DNA of 64,000 bases from Paenibacillus sp. Marseille-Q4541 (GTDB taxonomy: Bacteria; Bacillota; Bacilli; Paenibacillales; Paenibacillaceae): positions 124,001 through 188,000 of the forward strand of contig NZ_JAGXCY010000007.1 in assembly GCF_018310695.1 (NCBI RefSeq), in the 5' to 3' direction. A program made the position numbers and the translations under genes. Below the pieces are notes generated by a model that was given only the letters and a program-made list of their open reading frames with translations, did no database searches and had not been told where the DNA came from. This document shows, in pieces, positions 44,698-53,419 of the stretch; the stretch's first letter is position 1; the number at the start of each line of letters is the position of its first letter.

Positions 44698-45735
44698 TTA
44701 TAGATCGTCAAAACCGTTGTCGTCTCCAACTTTTCCGTAGTTACGAGATTTTGCTTCAAAGAAGTCTGTTTTGGTGGAATTCAGCGCTTCATCAGAGAAA
44801 GGCTTGATCCAAGGCATACTGTTCACATCTACACCTTCGTATAACTTTTCAAGACCCATCAGACGCAGACGTTTATTCGCCGTGTATTTGTTGTAATCTT
44901 CCAGTTCTTTCAGGTCGATGCCGCGAACTTTGCTGAGTGTGTAGTGTGCCCAGTTTGTTTCGAGTTCAACCGCACGATCGATAGTGCGATAGAGATAGTC
45001 ACGGTTTTCTTTTGTATCCAGTTCAGGGTAGTCAGCTAGCAACTGTTTAAACACTTCAGCGAAGAAGTAACAGTGCTGGTTTTCATCCCGCTGAATGTAG
45101 GAGATCATCTGGCAGGTCCCCATCATCTTCTGGTCTCTTGCGAGATTGTAGAAGAAAGCAAAGGTACTGTAGAAGAAAATCCCTTCCAGAATGAGATCCG
45201 CTACAAGTGCTTCATAGAAAGTTTGCGGCGTTGCTTCGTCACGGAAGTTCTGATAGATATCCGAGATAAATCGGTTACGTTCTAAGAGAACCGGATCATT
45301 CTTCCAATATTCAAAAATTTCTTTCTGCTCATCCCAGGATACAAGAGAGGAGAGAACATAGGAATAAGATTGATTGTGAACAACCTCTTGCTGTGCAATG
45401 ATGGCTGAAATTGCTTCAAGCGAAGAGTCTGTTAAATATTCTCTTACGTCACCGACAAACATCGTTTGCATGGAATCAAGCACCGCAAGCAGACCGATGT
45501 TGATTTTGAAAGTACGTTGTTCTTCCGGATCGAGATGCGGGAATTGCTGCGCATCCTTGGACATTGGAATTTCATCAGCGATCCAGTAGTTTAGCAAGAG
45601 TACTTTATACAATTTATACATATGCGGCATCCGAATGTCGTTCCAGTTCAGAATACCGGAGTTCTCACCGTTAATGATGCGTGTTGATTTATTAGGAGCT
45701 TCTGTGTTGAAAATATTTTGGACTTTCATTGTCAT
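44698..45735 (-). CDS. nrdB: Class I ribonucleotide reductase beta subunit
   Basis: A 345-residue radical-generating subunit. All metal ligands are visible: Asp in AVLDSMQ, Glu and His in QQEVVHNQS, Glu in LEGIFFYS, and Glu and His in RDENQHCYF. The radical Tyr is present four residues after the His (HNQSY). This marks it as a normal tyrosyl-radical R2. The C-terminal peptide is acidic (KVGDDNGFDDL) for docking to the alpha subunit. AAGGAGGAAGTATC precedes the ATG. It follows nrdA by 12 bp. No nrdI is next to it, so a di-iron class Ia form is likelier than the NrdI-dependent manganese form. Confidence 0.93.
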   Translation of the reverse strand: MTMKVQNIFNTEAPNKSTRIINGENSGILNWNDIRMPHMYKLYKVLLLNYWIADEIPMSKDAQQFPHLDPEEQRTFKINIGLLAVLDSMQTMFVGDVREYLTDSSLEAISAIIAQQEVVHNQSYSYVLSSLVSWDEQKEIFEYWKNDPVLLERNRFISDIYQNFRDEATPQTFYEALVADLILEGIFFYSTFAFFYNLARDQKMMGTCQMISYIQRDENQHCYFFAEVFKQLLADYPELDTKENRDYLYRTIDRAVELETNWAHYTLSKVRGIDLKELEDYNKYTANKRLRLMGLEKLYEGVDVNSMPWIKPFSDEALNSTKTDFFEAKSRNYGKVGDDNGFDDL

Positions 45736-45747
45736 GATACTTCCTCC

Positions 45748-48084
45748 TTAAGATTCGCAAGATTCACATTCGTTCTCAATAGTGAGTGCACGGCTGCGAA
45801 CATAGTAAGTGGATTTGATACCAGCTTTCCACGCATGCAGGTGAAGTTCCAGGAATTCTTTTGCGCGGATATCAGGACGAACATACAGGTTGAAGCTTTG
45901 CGCTTGGTCAATGTGGCGCTGACGAGCAGATGCCATATTGATGGACGCATGCTGATCCAAGTTGAACGCTGTTTTGTAGTACCAAATCGTTTTTTCGGAA
46001 AGATCCGGTGCCGGGTTGGCAATTTTGTATGTCGTTTTCTCTTCATAGGAAAGAAGTTCGTACAAAGGATCAATACTTGCTGTAGAACCAGCGATGATCG
46101 AAGTCGATGCGTTTGGCGCAATTGCCATCATCCAAGCATTACGTACGCCATGCTCTTTGACTTCAGCAGCTAGCTCGTTCCATTCTGCAGTCGTAACAAA
46201 TTTACCTTCACGAGTTCCATCGGTGTAACCACGTTGCGTGAAGTAGTTACCATTCTCCCAGTCGGAGCCTTCGAACTTTGGATATTTCCCTTTTTCCTTC
46301 GCCATTTCCATACTGGATTTGATCGCAAGGTAGCTAATTTTTTCGTACAAATTATCGTTGTAAGTGACCGCTTCTTCTGACTCCCATCGAATGCCTTCGA
46401 GAGCGAGTAGATGATGAAGTCCGAATGTACCCAGACCAATCGCACGGTACTGACTGTTTGTATATTGTGCTTGCAGAACTTCGATATTATTAATGTCAAT
46501 TACGTTGTCGAGCATACGCATTTGAATCGGTACTAGACGATCCAGTACATCGTTTGGTACGGCACGAGCAAGGTGAATCGAGTTCAAGTTACATACAACG
46601 AAGTCGCCTGGTTTTTTGGTGATCACAATGCGTGTTTCGCCGTCTTTCGTTACCAGTTCTTCTTGTTCGATCACGGTTGCAGATTGGTTCTGCATAATTT
46701 CCGTACACAGGTTCGAGGAATAGATCATTCCTTTGTGACGGTTCGGGTTAGCACGGTTTACTGTGTCACGATAGAACATGTAAGGCGTACCTGTCTCAAG
46801 CTGAGACTTCATTACGCGTTTCATAATATCGATGGCAGGAAGCATAATACGGGATAGTTCCGGATGGTTCGATGCTTCTTCATATTTTTCACGGAAAGAA
46901 CCTTTACCGAATTCTTCATCGTAGAAGTCTTCGAGTCCGAGTGCACGACCGTTCTCATCTTTCCATCCCATTACTTTTTTCACTTCGTGCGGGTCAAACA
47001 AGTTCCATTCTCCGCGTTGTTCTACACGTTCCATGAACAAGTCAGGTAATGTAATGCCGTGGAAAATATCATGCGCACGCATACGCTCGTCACCGTTGTT
47101 CAGCTTCAGGTCGAGGAACGCCAAAATATCTTTGTGGAACACATCAAGATAAACAGCAATGGCACCTTTACGTGTACCCAGCTGGTCTACGCTGACTGCC
47201 GTATTGTTCAGCTGACGAATCCAAGGGACAACACCGGAGCTGGTGTTCTTGTGTCCACGGATATCGGAACCTCTGGACCGAACTTTACCTAGGTAAACGC
47301 CGATACCGCCGCCCATTTTACTCAGACGTGCTACATCTGTATTGGAATCAAAAATACCTTCTAGCGAGTCATCTACAGTGTCAATGAAGCAGCTGGAGAG
47401 TTGTCCTGCGACTTTTTTACCTGCGTTAGACATGGTTGGCGTTGCTGCCGTCATGTACAGGTTACTCATAGCCCAGTAGGCTTCTTTAACGAGCTCTACC
47501 CGTTTTTCCTCTGGCTCTTTGTGCATCAGATACATGGCAATAACCATATAACGCTCTTGCGGCAGTTCCATCACTTTACCATCGAAATCATGCGCGAGGT
47601 AACGCTCTGTCAGGGTAAGGAGTCCGATGTAATCAAACAAAAGGTCGTTTCTTGGTTCGATTGTACGTCCAAGATCTTCGATTTGTTCTTTGGTGTAGCA
47701 GTCCAGCAACTCTTCACGATAAATGCCTTTTTTAACGAGGCCTGTAATAAGTGGATAAAAAGCGCCGTATGGCTCGTCCGTATAAGCTTTATATCTGCGA
47801 TTATTTGCTGCTTTTTTATATAAAGAAGTGAGCAGGGAGCGAGCCGCTGCGAACTTCCAGTTTGGCTCTTCTTTTGTCACCAGTTCAAGGGCGGACATGG
47901 AAAATGCATTGCTGATTTCTTCACCGGATACTTCATCACGGCGGAGCTTGGATGTTACACCGCGTACGAGTTTATCTTTATCAAGCATGGGAAGATCAGC
48001 CAGAATACGATCTGCGTAAACAGAAATACGGGTTTCATCAAATTCAAGTTGACGATTGTTTGGTTTAATAACCACTTGTGGCAT
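45748..48084 (-). CDS. nrdA: Class I ribonucleotide reductase alpha subunit
   Basis: A 778-residue catalytic subunit. Residues about 1-90 form an ATP-cone-like regulatory domain (FDETRISVYADRIL, EISNAFSMSALELV). The barrel has SSCFIDTVDDSLEGIF, KMGGGIGVYLG, the substrate-site SNLCTEI and NLNSIHLARAV. The C-terminal tail ends with the redox pair CESC. It makes deoxynucleotides together with nrdB just downstream. The presence of an N-terminal cone suggests dATP control of overall activity. The ribosome site is modest. Upstream is a promoter with two NrdR boxes and a long leader. Confidence 0.95.
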   Translation of the reverse strand: MPQVVIKPNNRQLEFDETRISVYADRILADLPMLDKDKLVRGVTSKLRRDEVSGEEISNAFSMSALELVTKEEPNWKFAAARSLLTSLYKKAANNRRYKAYTDEPYGAFYPLITGLVKKGIYREELLDCYTKEQIEDLGRTIEPRNDLLFDYIGLLTLTERYLAHDFDGKVMELPQERYMVIAMYLMHKEPEEKRVELVKEAYWAMSNLYMTAATPTMSNAGKKVAGQLSSCFIDTVDDSLEGIFDSNTDVARLSKMGGGIGVYLGKVRSRGSDIRGHKNTSSGVVPWIRQLNNTAVSVDQLGTRKGAIAVYLDVFHKDILAFLDLKLNNGDERMRAHDIFHGITLPDLFMERVEQRGEWNLFDPHEVKKVMGWKDENGRALGLEDFYDEEFGKGSFREKYEEASNHPELSRIMLPAIDIMKRVMKSQLETGTPYMFYRDTVNRANPNRHKGMIYSSNLCTEIMQNQSATVIEQEELVTKDGETRIVITKKPGDFVVCNLNSIHLARAVPNDVLDRLVPIQMRMLDNVIDINNIEVLQAQYTNSQYRAIGLGTFGLHHLLALEGIRWESEEAVTYNDNLYEKISYLAIKSSMEMAKEKGKYPKFEGSDWENGNYFTQRGYTDGTREGKFVTTAEWNELAAEVKEHGVRNAWMMAIAPNASTSIIAGSTASIDPLYELLSYEEKTTYKIANPAPDLSEKTIWYYKTAFNLDQHASINMASARQRHIDQAQSFNLYVRPDIRAKEFLELHLHAWKAGIKSTYYVRSRALTIENECESCES

Positions 48085-48500
48085 GGAGAGCCCTCGCTTT
48101 CTTTATCAAATAATAAATATAAAGGTAATAAGTCCCAATAAGTATGCGAATGGACTTTACATGCTGTACATTTTGCCATGTGGAACATAAGGGGCGTTAC
48201 TTTCAACAGAAGAAAAAGTACGCGCATAAAACATTGCGAATCAAACAAAAAGCATTTCCCAACCCACTGGTCAGACAAATGCCAATGAAACCTCAATCTT
48301 TCCCGTCCCTTAACTCCCAAGAAACAATGTTCTTCATCGGTGTAAGGGCCTGATGTCGTTGATAAATACAATAAAATTTTTTCTGTGTCTATCACATTGA
48401 TCTTTTCTGGATTGCCAAAGGTTCGTGGTAAAGGTGGGTTTTTCCTATCAAAAATAACTTGACAAAAAGGAGAGTTGTATTTTTGCCGATTTTAGCTGTG
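48085..48500 (-). other. Long 5' leader of the nrdAB transcript
   Basis: About 430 nt separate the promoter at 48527-48555 from the nrdA start. No second strong promoter, terminator or known riboswitch (a cobalamin B12 box was looked for) was recognised. A minus-strand frame of about 146 codons that runs into nrdA out of frame has no ribosome site. Confidence 0.45.
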
Positions 48501-48555
48501 ACACTACATTTGGTTGCTGTACATAAACTGTACCCCAATATATTGTGTTTGTAAA
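48501..48555 (-). promoter_or_regulatory. nrdAB promoter with two NrdR boxes
   Basis: On the minus strand: TTTACA (48550-48555), 17 bp, TACAGT (48527-48532). The spacer holds ACACAATATATTGGGG (48533-48548), close to the NrdR box consensus. A second, weaker box (ACACTACATTTGGTTG on the plus strand, 48501-48516) lies 32 bp away centre to centre, about three helical turns, as in known NrdR-controlled promoters. Confidence 0.8.
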
Positions 48556-48657
48556 CAGCCTAGTAACTTAGAAACGCAATTGCGATTATAGCAAAAAAGC
48601 CGAGATACCGCAAAGGAAAAGGGATGGAAGAAATGTGTCCAACCTTCAAAATTTTTT

Positions 48658-48685
48658 TTGATGAGGTGCTGGGGCATGCTACAAT
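48658..48685 (+). promoter_or_regulatory. Promoter of yqgV
   Basis: TTGATG (48658-48663), 16 bp, TACAAT (48680-48685) with an extended TG at 48677-48678. The gene starts 46 bp later. Confidence 0.65.
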
Positions 48686-48730
48686 AGGGTTATCGTCTAC
48701 GAGGAAATAATCTTAAAGGAGGTTAGGTCG

Positions 48731-49033
48731 ATGGCCATTGCAGAAGTGACTATTATTCCGGTCGGAACGGGGAGCACCAGTCTTAGCGGTTATGTAGCTG
48801 ATCTACAGCGGGTATTGGCTAAGCAGCCAGGTATCACATATGAACTTACTTCCATGAGCACAATACTGGAAGGTGAACTGTCGGACATCTTTGCTGCTAT
48901 TACCGTGTTGCATGAGACTCCATTTGCAAACGGGGCTCAGCGAGTGTCCACCTCCGTCAAAATTGATGATCGAAGAGACAAAGTTTCTTCCAGTAAGCAA
49001 AAACTTGATTCGGTCAAAGAAAAGTTAAAATAA
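48731..49033 (+). CDS. yqgV: Thiamine-binding protein, MTH1187/YqgV family
   Basis: A 100-residue ferredoxin-like-fold protein with MAIAEVTIIPVGTGSTSLSG at the start, the TSMSTILEGEL loop and a TSVKIDDRRDK end, as in YqgV/YkoF-type thiamine-binding proteins. These form tetramers that bind thiamine-like compounds; the physiological role is open. AAAGGAGG lies 8 nt before ATG. Single gene. Confidence 0.88.
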   Translation: MAIAEVTIIPVGTGSTSLSGYVADLQRVLAKQPGITYELTSMSTILEGELSDIFAAITVLHETPFANGAQRVSTSVKIDDRRDKVSSSKQKLDSVKEKLK

Positions 49034-49227
49034 AGCTACATTCTGGACATTTTCTTCAATAAACAGTTATATATTCAGCCTTCCAAAAAGGCGTGTTCAT
49101 GTATAAGTCCTGCTATCCGTATTCAGCTTCTAAAAGCCCAAATTGTATTCTTTTTCCTTTGAACCCAGTCATCTTCTCGAAACCCGCATAAGATGAATTG
49201 TACCTTAGCAAAAAGGAGGAATTACAA

Positions 49228-49350
49228 ATGAGTGAAGTTGGATACGGTGGCGGAAGTTACGGTGGATTTGGTGGAGGTTTCACTTCCACAGCAGGAATCT
49301 TGGTATTGTTTATCCTTTTGGTAATCATCTCCAAAGCATTTCTTTACTAA
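49228..49350 (+). CDS. YjcZ-family small sporulation protein (first of three)
   Basis: A 40-residue protein: a Gly/Tyr-rich head (GYGGGSYGGFGGGF) and a membrane tail GILVLFILLVIISKAFLY, the YjcZ family signature. AAGGAGGA lies 7 nt before ATG. GCATAAGAT upstream (about 49188) resembles a SigK-type -10. Family members are made in sporulating cells and probably sit in spore membranes or coats. Two relatives lie at 56056 and 56387. Confidence 0.88.
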   Translation: MSEVGYGGGSYGGFGGGFTSTAGILVLFILLVIISKAFLY

Positions 49351-49373
49351 GAAATTGCATTAGAAAATTTCTT

Positions 49374-49410
49374 AAACGCCCGTTCGGTTTTTACCGAATG
49401 GGTGTTTTTT
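49374..49410 (+). terminator. Terminator after the first yjcZ-like gene
   Basis: CGTTCGGT pairs with ACCGAATG, extended by AACGCC/GGGTGTT, followed by TTTT. Confidence 0.85.
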
Positions 49411-49531
49411 ATTATTATGATCAAGCGATAATAGCAGATAGGAACGAGCATGGGTGCAGTAGATTGCAGTCCTGCTTTTTTTATGTTACATGAAGATTGA
49501 CACACCTCTAAAACAAACTTTATTATTAAAC

Positions 49532-49629
49532 CCATTGGAGCAAAAAAAGAGAATGATTGAATTTTTTAGCTATAGAATGAAGTTAAATTCTTATTTTTTG
49601 TTTTGTATTTACATTTTTTGTTCCAATGG
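49532..49629. promoter_or_regulatory. Widely spaced inverted repeat, likely ROK operator pair
   Basis: CCATTGGAGCAAAAAA (49532-49547) and TTTTTTGTTCCAATGG (49614-49629) are inverted copies with one mismatch, 66 bp apart. The second ends 25 bp before the ROK start. NagC/XylR-type ROK proteins bind paired AT-rich sites and can loop the DNA between them. Confidence 0.6.
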
Positions 49630-49653
49630 TGAAATTAATTAGGAGAAATGAAG

Positions 49654-50814
49654 ATGAACAAGCACGATCAAGATTTTTTGAAGCAACAAAATCGTCTTAC
49701 CGTCTTTCAGATCATTAAAAAAGAACAACCTGTTTCTCGTGCTAGCATTGCAAAGAGAACAGGGATGAGTGCAACCACGATCAGTCGAATTATTTCTGAG
49801 TTTATAGAGGAAAGACTGGTGCAGGAAACCGAGGAACAAACTTCTACTGGCAGGGGAAGGAAATCAACCCTCGTTCGGCTTCGAGATCACGCTATTTTAT
49901 CCATAGGAGTTGAGCTGGATCAGAGTCAGGTACTCGTTGGTATTGTTGATGTACTTGGTCATATCGTCTGCAGGTGTTGTTTTTCAAGAACAACAGAGGA
50001 TGACGCAGATGCCACCATGACATCAATCTCGGTCCATATTAACGAGCTGATTGAGCAACATGGGATTGATCGTACTCGTATCGTAGGCATAGGTGTGGGT
50101 CTTCCAGGAATTATTGATATCGACAGTGGAACGGTTCAATTCTCTGTCCAGCTCGGATGGAAGAATGTGAATTTGACGACAAGACTTGAGGAGTTAACAG
50201 GATTCAAGACGGTTGTAGATAATGAACTGAAGCTCAAAGCACTAGCTGAACAGCGAAATGGATCTGCCTATGGATCTGAACGTACCGTGCTTCTCGGTTT
50301 TGGTAACGGTGTAGGCTCTGCTCTTATTCTTCAAGGAGAGATCTACCGCGGGGCAACGAACAGTGCCGGAGAGATCGGTCATACGACGATGGATCCGGAT
50401 GGGATGATATGTGACTGCGGAAAAGCAGGGTGTCTGCAAACCTATATCACGATTCCCTCTCTCCTAGCGGAAGCAAGTAAGGCACATCCGGTAAGGAACA
50501 TCGAAGAATTGTTTAAAGCCAGGGCGGAGGGGAAACGCTGGGCGTGTTATTTAATTGACCGAGCGTTAGCTTACATGGCCATTACTATTAATAATGTGGC
50601 TACAACGTATAACCCGGACAGCATTATTTTGAGTGGTGAATTTCTGGACAAGTTTCCTGAAGTGTACGAAGAAATTATCGATTTATGTTACACCAGATAT
50701 ATTTGGGAGCCGATCCGTGATTCTTTTACTATCGTTACGTCTGAGCTACACGAAGACGGAGTATTAATTGGATCAGGCCTTGCGGCACAGGATCGTTTCT
50801 TTATTTTGCATTAA
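49654..50814 (+). CDS. ROK-family transcriptional regulator (NagC/XylR-like)
   Basis: A 386-residue protein with an N-terminal HTH (RLTVFQIIKKEQPVSRASIAKRTGMSATTISRII; helix-turn-helix at about 25-55) and a sugar-kinase-like effector domain. The latter has GIGVGLPG, VDNELKLKALAEQ, GFGNGVGSALIL and the zinc motif GHTTM...CDCGKAGCLQ. AGGAG is 8 nt before the ATG at 49654; the ATG at 49648 is too close. It heads an operon for an asparaginase, an aminopeptidase and CutC, with no sugar gene in view, so its effector is not obvious. Confidence 0.88.
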   Translation: MNKHDQDFLKQQNRLTVFQIIKKEQPVSRASIAKRTGMSATTISRIISEFIEERLVQETEEQTSTGRGRKSTLVRLRDHAILSIGVELDQSQVLVGIVDVLGHIVCRCCFSRTTEDDADATMTSISVHINELIEQHGIDRTRIVGIGVGLPGIIDIDSGTVQFSVQLGWKNVNLTTRLEELTGFKTVVDNELKLKALAEQRNGSAYGSERTVLLGFGNGVGSALILQGEIYRGATNSAGEIGHTTMDPDGMICDCGKAGCLQTYITIPSLLAEASKAHPVRNIEELFKARAEGKRWACYLIDRALAYMAITINNVATTYNPDSIILSGEFLDKFPEVYEEIIDLCYTRYIWEPIRDSFTIVTSELHEDGVLIGSGLAAQDRFFILH

Positions 50815-50852
50815 TAAACAGCACGATCAAGCGAAAATAGGGGGAGTTAAAT

Positions 50853-51857
50853 ATGGGTTTTGTACCTTTGGCTTACGAGTATCGCGGAGGAATTTTGGAA
50901 AATGTGCATTATGGTGCAATCAGTATTGTAGATGAGCATGGAAATGTCATTCATGCAGCTGGAGATGCACATCATATGACTTTCTTAAGATCAGCAGCGA
51001 AACCTTTTCAGGCTATGCCGGCCATGAGACGTAATATCGATCACCTATATGGGCTTAGCGATAAAGAAACAGCGTTATTCGCAGCATCCCACCGAGGAGA
51101 AGCATTCCATATTGATGCTCTTACATCTATCTTGGAGAAAACGGGAATCGAAGAGTCACAGCTTCACTGCTGTGCTACTTATCCACTGAATGAAGATGCA
51201 AAAGCAATACGCCATCAGAACCATGAAAGCAAGCGTCGCATTTTCCATAACTGTTCAGGTAAACACAGTGGACTTATTGCAGCCTGCAAACAAATGGGCT
51301 GGGATGAAAATACATACTATAAGCCAGAGCATCCGGTACAGAAAGAAATTCGCGAAACCCTTGCTTATTTTGCAGAGGTGCCGGTGTCGTCCATCCCTGA
51401 GGGAATCGATGGCTGCGGATTGCCTATTCATGCGCTCCCACTTGATAAAATCGGCTACAGTTTCTTGAAACTAGCTTGTCCAGACCTGATCGAAGATCAA
51501 GAGATCGCAGCAGCTGCCGAGCGGATGGCAAAACGGATGAATGAATACCCTGAGATGATTGCAGATAGCCACTTTGTTTGCACGGAACTACTGAAAGATT
51601 CAAATATAGCTGCTAAAGGCGGTGCCAAAGGTGTTTATGGTATCGGACTTCGAAAGGAACGAATTGGAATTTCGCTTAAAGTATCGGATGGATCGGAGCA
51701 AGTGTGGCCATGTATTATCGCATCTATCCTTGAAAGAATCGGATATGAGAACCAGTCGACGATCGACAGACTGTACAAGCTTGTTCCGAATGAGATCGTA
51801 AATGACGGGGGAACACCGGTCGGAGAACGTAAAGCCGTATTTGAGTGGAATAAGTAA
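50853..51857 (+). CDS. Rhizobial-type asparaginase (AnsA_2-like)
   Basis: A 334-residue enzyme of the asparaginase family typified by the thermolabile Rhizobium etli enzyme, unrelated to the E. coli types. It has FLRSAAKPFQA with a Ser-x-x-Lys pair, HNCSGKHSGLIAAC, IDGCGLPIHALPL and AKGGAKGVYGIG motifs. It hydrolyses asparagine to aspartate and ammonia. GGGGGAG lies before the ATG, 39 bp after the ROK gene, so it is probably under the same control. Catalytic residues are assigned from the family, not from alignment. Confidence 0.88.
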   Translation: MGFVPLAYEYRGGILENVHYGAISIVDEHGNVIHAAGDAHHMTFLRSAAKPFQAMPAMRRNIDHLYGLSDKETALFAASHRGEAFHIDALTSILEKTGIEESQLHCCATYPLNEDAKAIRHQNHESKRRIFHNCSGKHSGLIAACKQMGWDENTYYKPEHPVQKEIRETLAYFAEVPVSSIPEGIDGCGLPIHALPLDKIGYSFLKLACPDLIEDQEIAAAAERMAKRMNEYPEMIADSHFVCTELLKDSNIAAKGGAKGVYGIGLRKERIGISLKVSDGSEQVWPCIIASILERIGYENQSTIDRLYKLVPNEIVNDGGTPVGERKAVFEWNK

Positions 51858-51922
51858 AAGACCGCTGCTGACCTACGGTGAGGCCAAGAGGATAATGCAG
51901 GAGATCAAGGAGGGAACCTATA

Positions 51923-53392
51923 ATGCATATTATTATCAACAGACTGGACGAAAAAGATGTACATATCCAGCCCGTATCCATAGGAGCGGAGACTTCTTTT
52001 CGCCTGCCTGAGCATCGTAAACAACAACAGGTGTTAACCTGGCTTTATGGACGTACAGAAATGGAACAGGACATTCTAAGTGTCGGTTTGGGCAAGGAAG
52101 AGAAGCTCTCTTACGAAGCGATTCGCAGGGCAGGAGCGAGCAGTGCAAGAGAATTGCTACGGGAGAACAAGACTAGCGGAAGTCTGAAACGGATCATACC
52201 TTGGACAAGTCATCTGACAGCTCGGGAAGAGCTTAGAGCATGGGCAGAGGGTTGGCTGTACGGATCGTATCAATTTAATAAGCATAGAGGAATAACCGCG
52301 AGCAAGCAGGTAACAGAACTCCACCTCCAAAGTAATGAATGGCCAGAACTATCTTTAGAAGAAATGGAACAGACGATTGCTGAGGCAGCTATTCGTAATG
52401 AAGGAACTAGCCTGACCAGAGATCTGGTTAATGAAGCGCCGGAATCGCTCCATCCAGAAGCTTTTGTGAAGAGGGTAGAGGAATTATTCCGTGATGCTCC
52501 TGGTGTAAAACTCCATGTGTATCAAGGTGAAGAACTGGTACAGCATCAGATGAATGGCCTCATCGCCGTAGGTGGGGGCAGTAAATATAAACCGGCTCTA
52601 GTGGAAATACAATATGATGGAACTGTTCATGGTGCGGTATCCTCAAATGAAGAATGCCAGGCAGAGCCTCTTGTACTCATTGGTAAAGGGATTACTTTTG
52701 ATATGGGCGGTATGAATGTGAAAACCGGACATGACATCAGTGATGCACGGATGGATATGGGTGGTGCTGCTGCGATTGTAGGCGCCATGAACATACTAGT
52801 CCAAACAAAAGCTTCTGTTCAGGTTACGGCCCTGTTAGCTATTGCCGATAACCTGTCCGGTTCGGATGCGATGATGCCTGCTTCTGTCGTTACTTATCCG
52901 AATGGAATGAGTGTGCAGGTTGCCAATACCGATGGGGAAGGTAGACTTATTATTGCAGATGCGCTGCTGCATGCGGAGCGTATAGGCGCCCGGAAAGTAA
53001 TTGATATTGCGACATTGACTGGGAATGTCGGTGCAGCTCTTGGACTTGAACTTGCTGGCATATGGGGCAACGAAGAACTTACTTCCGAGCTGGTCGAGCT
53101 AGGCTTGTATAATGGGGAGAAACTGTGGCCTATGCCGCTTGTAGACGAATATGAATCCGAGCTAAGAAGCGATTATGCGGATCTACGAAATATAGGTACC
53201 GGCAGTCTTGCAGGGGCCATTACAGCGGCATTATTTATTCGCCATTTTGTAGCAGATACAATGAAGTGGGTCCATATAGATATGGCCGGAACTGTGCAAT
53301 ATAAAAGAGAATATCCTTATGCAGCAGCAGGAGCAACGGGATATGGTGCAAGATTGCTTGCTGATTATGTAGAGCGACAATATAACGCATAA
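51923..53392 (+). CDS. M17-family leucyl aminopeptidase
   Basis: A 489-residue peptidase with a non-conserved N-terminal half and the C-terminal M17 catalytic domain. Metal ligands and catalytic residues are present: Lys255 and Asp260 (GKGITFDMGG), Lys267, Asp278 (ARMDMGGAA), Asp337 and Glu339 (NTDGEGRL). Two family-typical residues differ: Ser to Met in FDMGG and Lys to Arg in ARMD. It releases N-terminal residues from peptides, perhaps asparagine-containing ones given its neighbour. AAGGAGGGAACC precedes the ATG. Confidence 0.9.
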   Translation: MHIIINRLDEKDVHIQPVSIGAETSFRLPEHRKQQQVLTWLYGRTEMEQDILSVGLGKEEKLSYEAIRRAGASSARELLRENKTSGSLKRIIPWTSHLTAREELRAWAEGWLYGSYQFNKHRGITASKQVTELHLQSNEWPELSLEEMEQTIAEAAIRNEGTSLTRDLVNEAPESLHPEAFVKRVEELFRDAPGVKLHVYQGEELVQHQMNGLIAVGGGSKYKPALVEIQYDGTVHGAVSSNEECQAEPLVLIGKGITFDMGGMNVKTGHDISDARMDMGGAAAIVGAMNILVQTKASVQVTALLAIADNLSGSDAMMPASVVTYPNGMSVQVANTDGEGRLIIADALLHAERIGARKVIDIATLTGNVGAALGLELAGIWGNEELTSELVELGLYNGEKLWPMPLVDEYESELRSDYADLRNIGTGSLAGAITAALFIRHFVADTMKWVHIDMAGTVQYKREYPYAAAGATGYGARLLADYVERQYNA

Positions 53393-53419
53393 CAAAATTG
53401 TAAATAGGGAGAGATAGCT

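Noticed and set aside
44698-45735. Possible loss of the tyrosyl radical residue in NrdB
   Set aside because: At first the LLAVLDSMQ stretch seemed to lack the Tyr, but the radical Tyr lies later, four residues after the His in QQEVVHNQSY, and it is present with all metal ligands.
48144-48353. Plus-strand Cys/Lys-rich frame in the nrdA leader
   Set aside because: No ribosome site and an unlikely composition; it lies antisense to the leader.
47955-48395. Minus-strand frame of 146 codons overlapping the nrdA leader and start
   Set aside because: No ribosome site, no family resemblance, and it runs out of frame into a well-supported gene.
48085-48500. Cobalamin riboswitch in the nrdA leader
   Set aside because: No B12 box (GCCACTG-like core) or conserved junctions were found on the minus strand.
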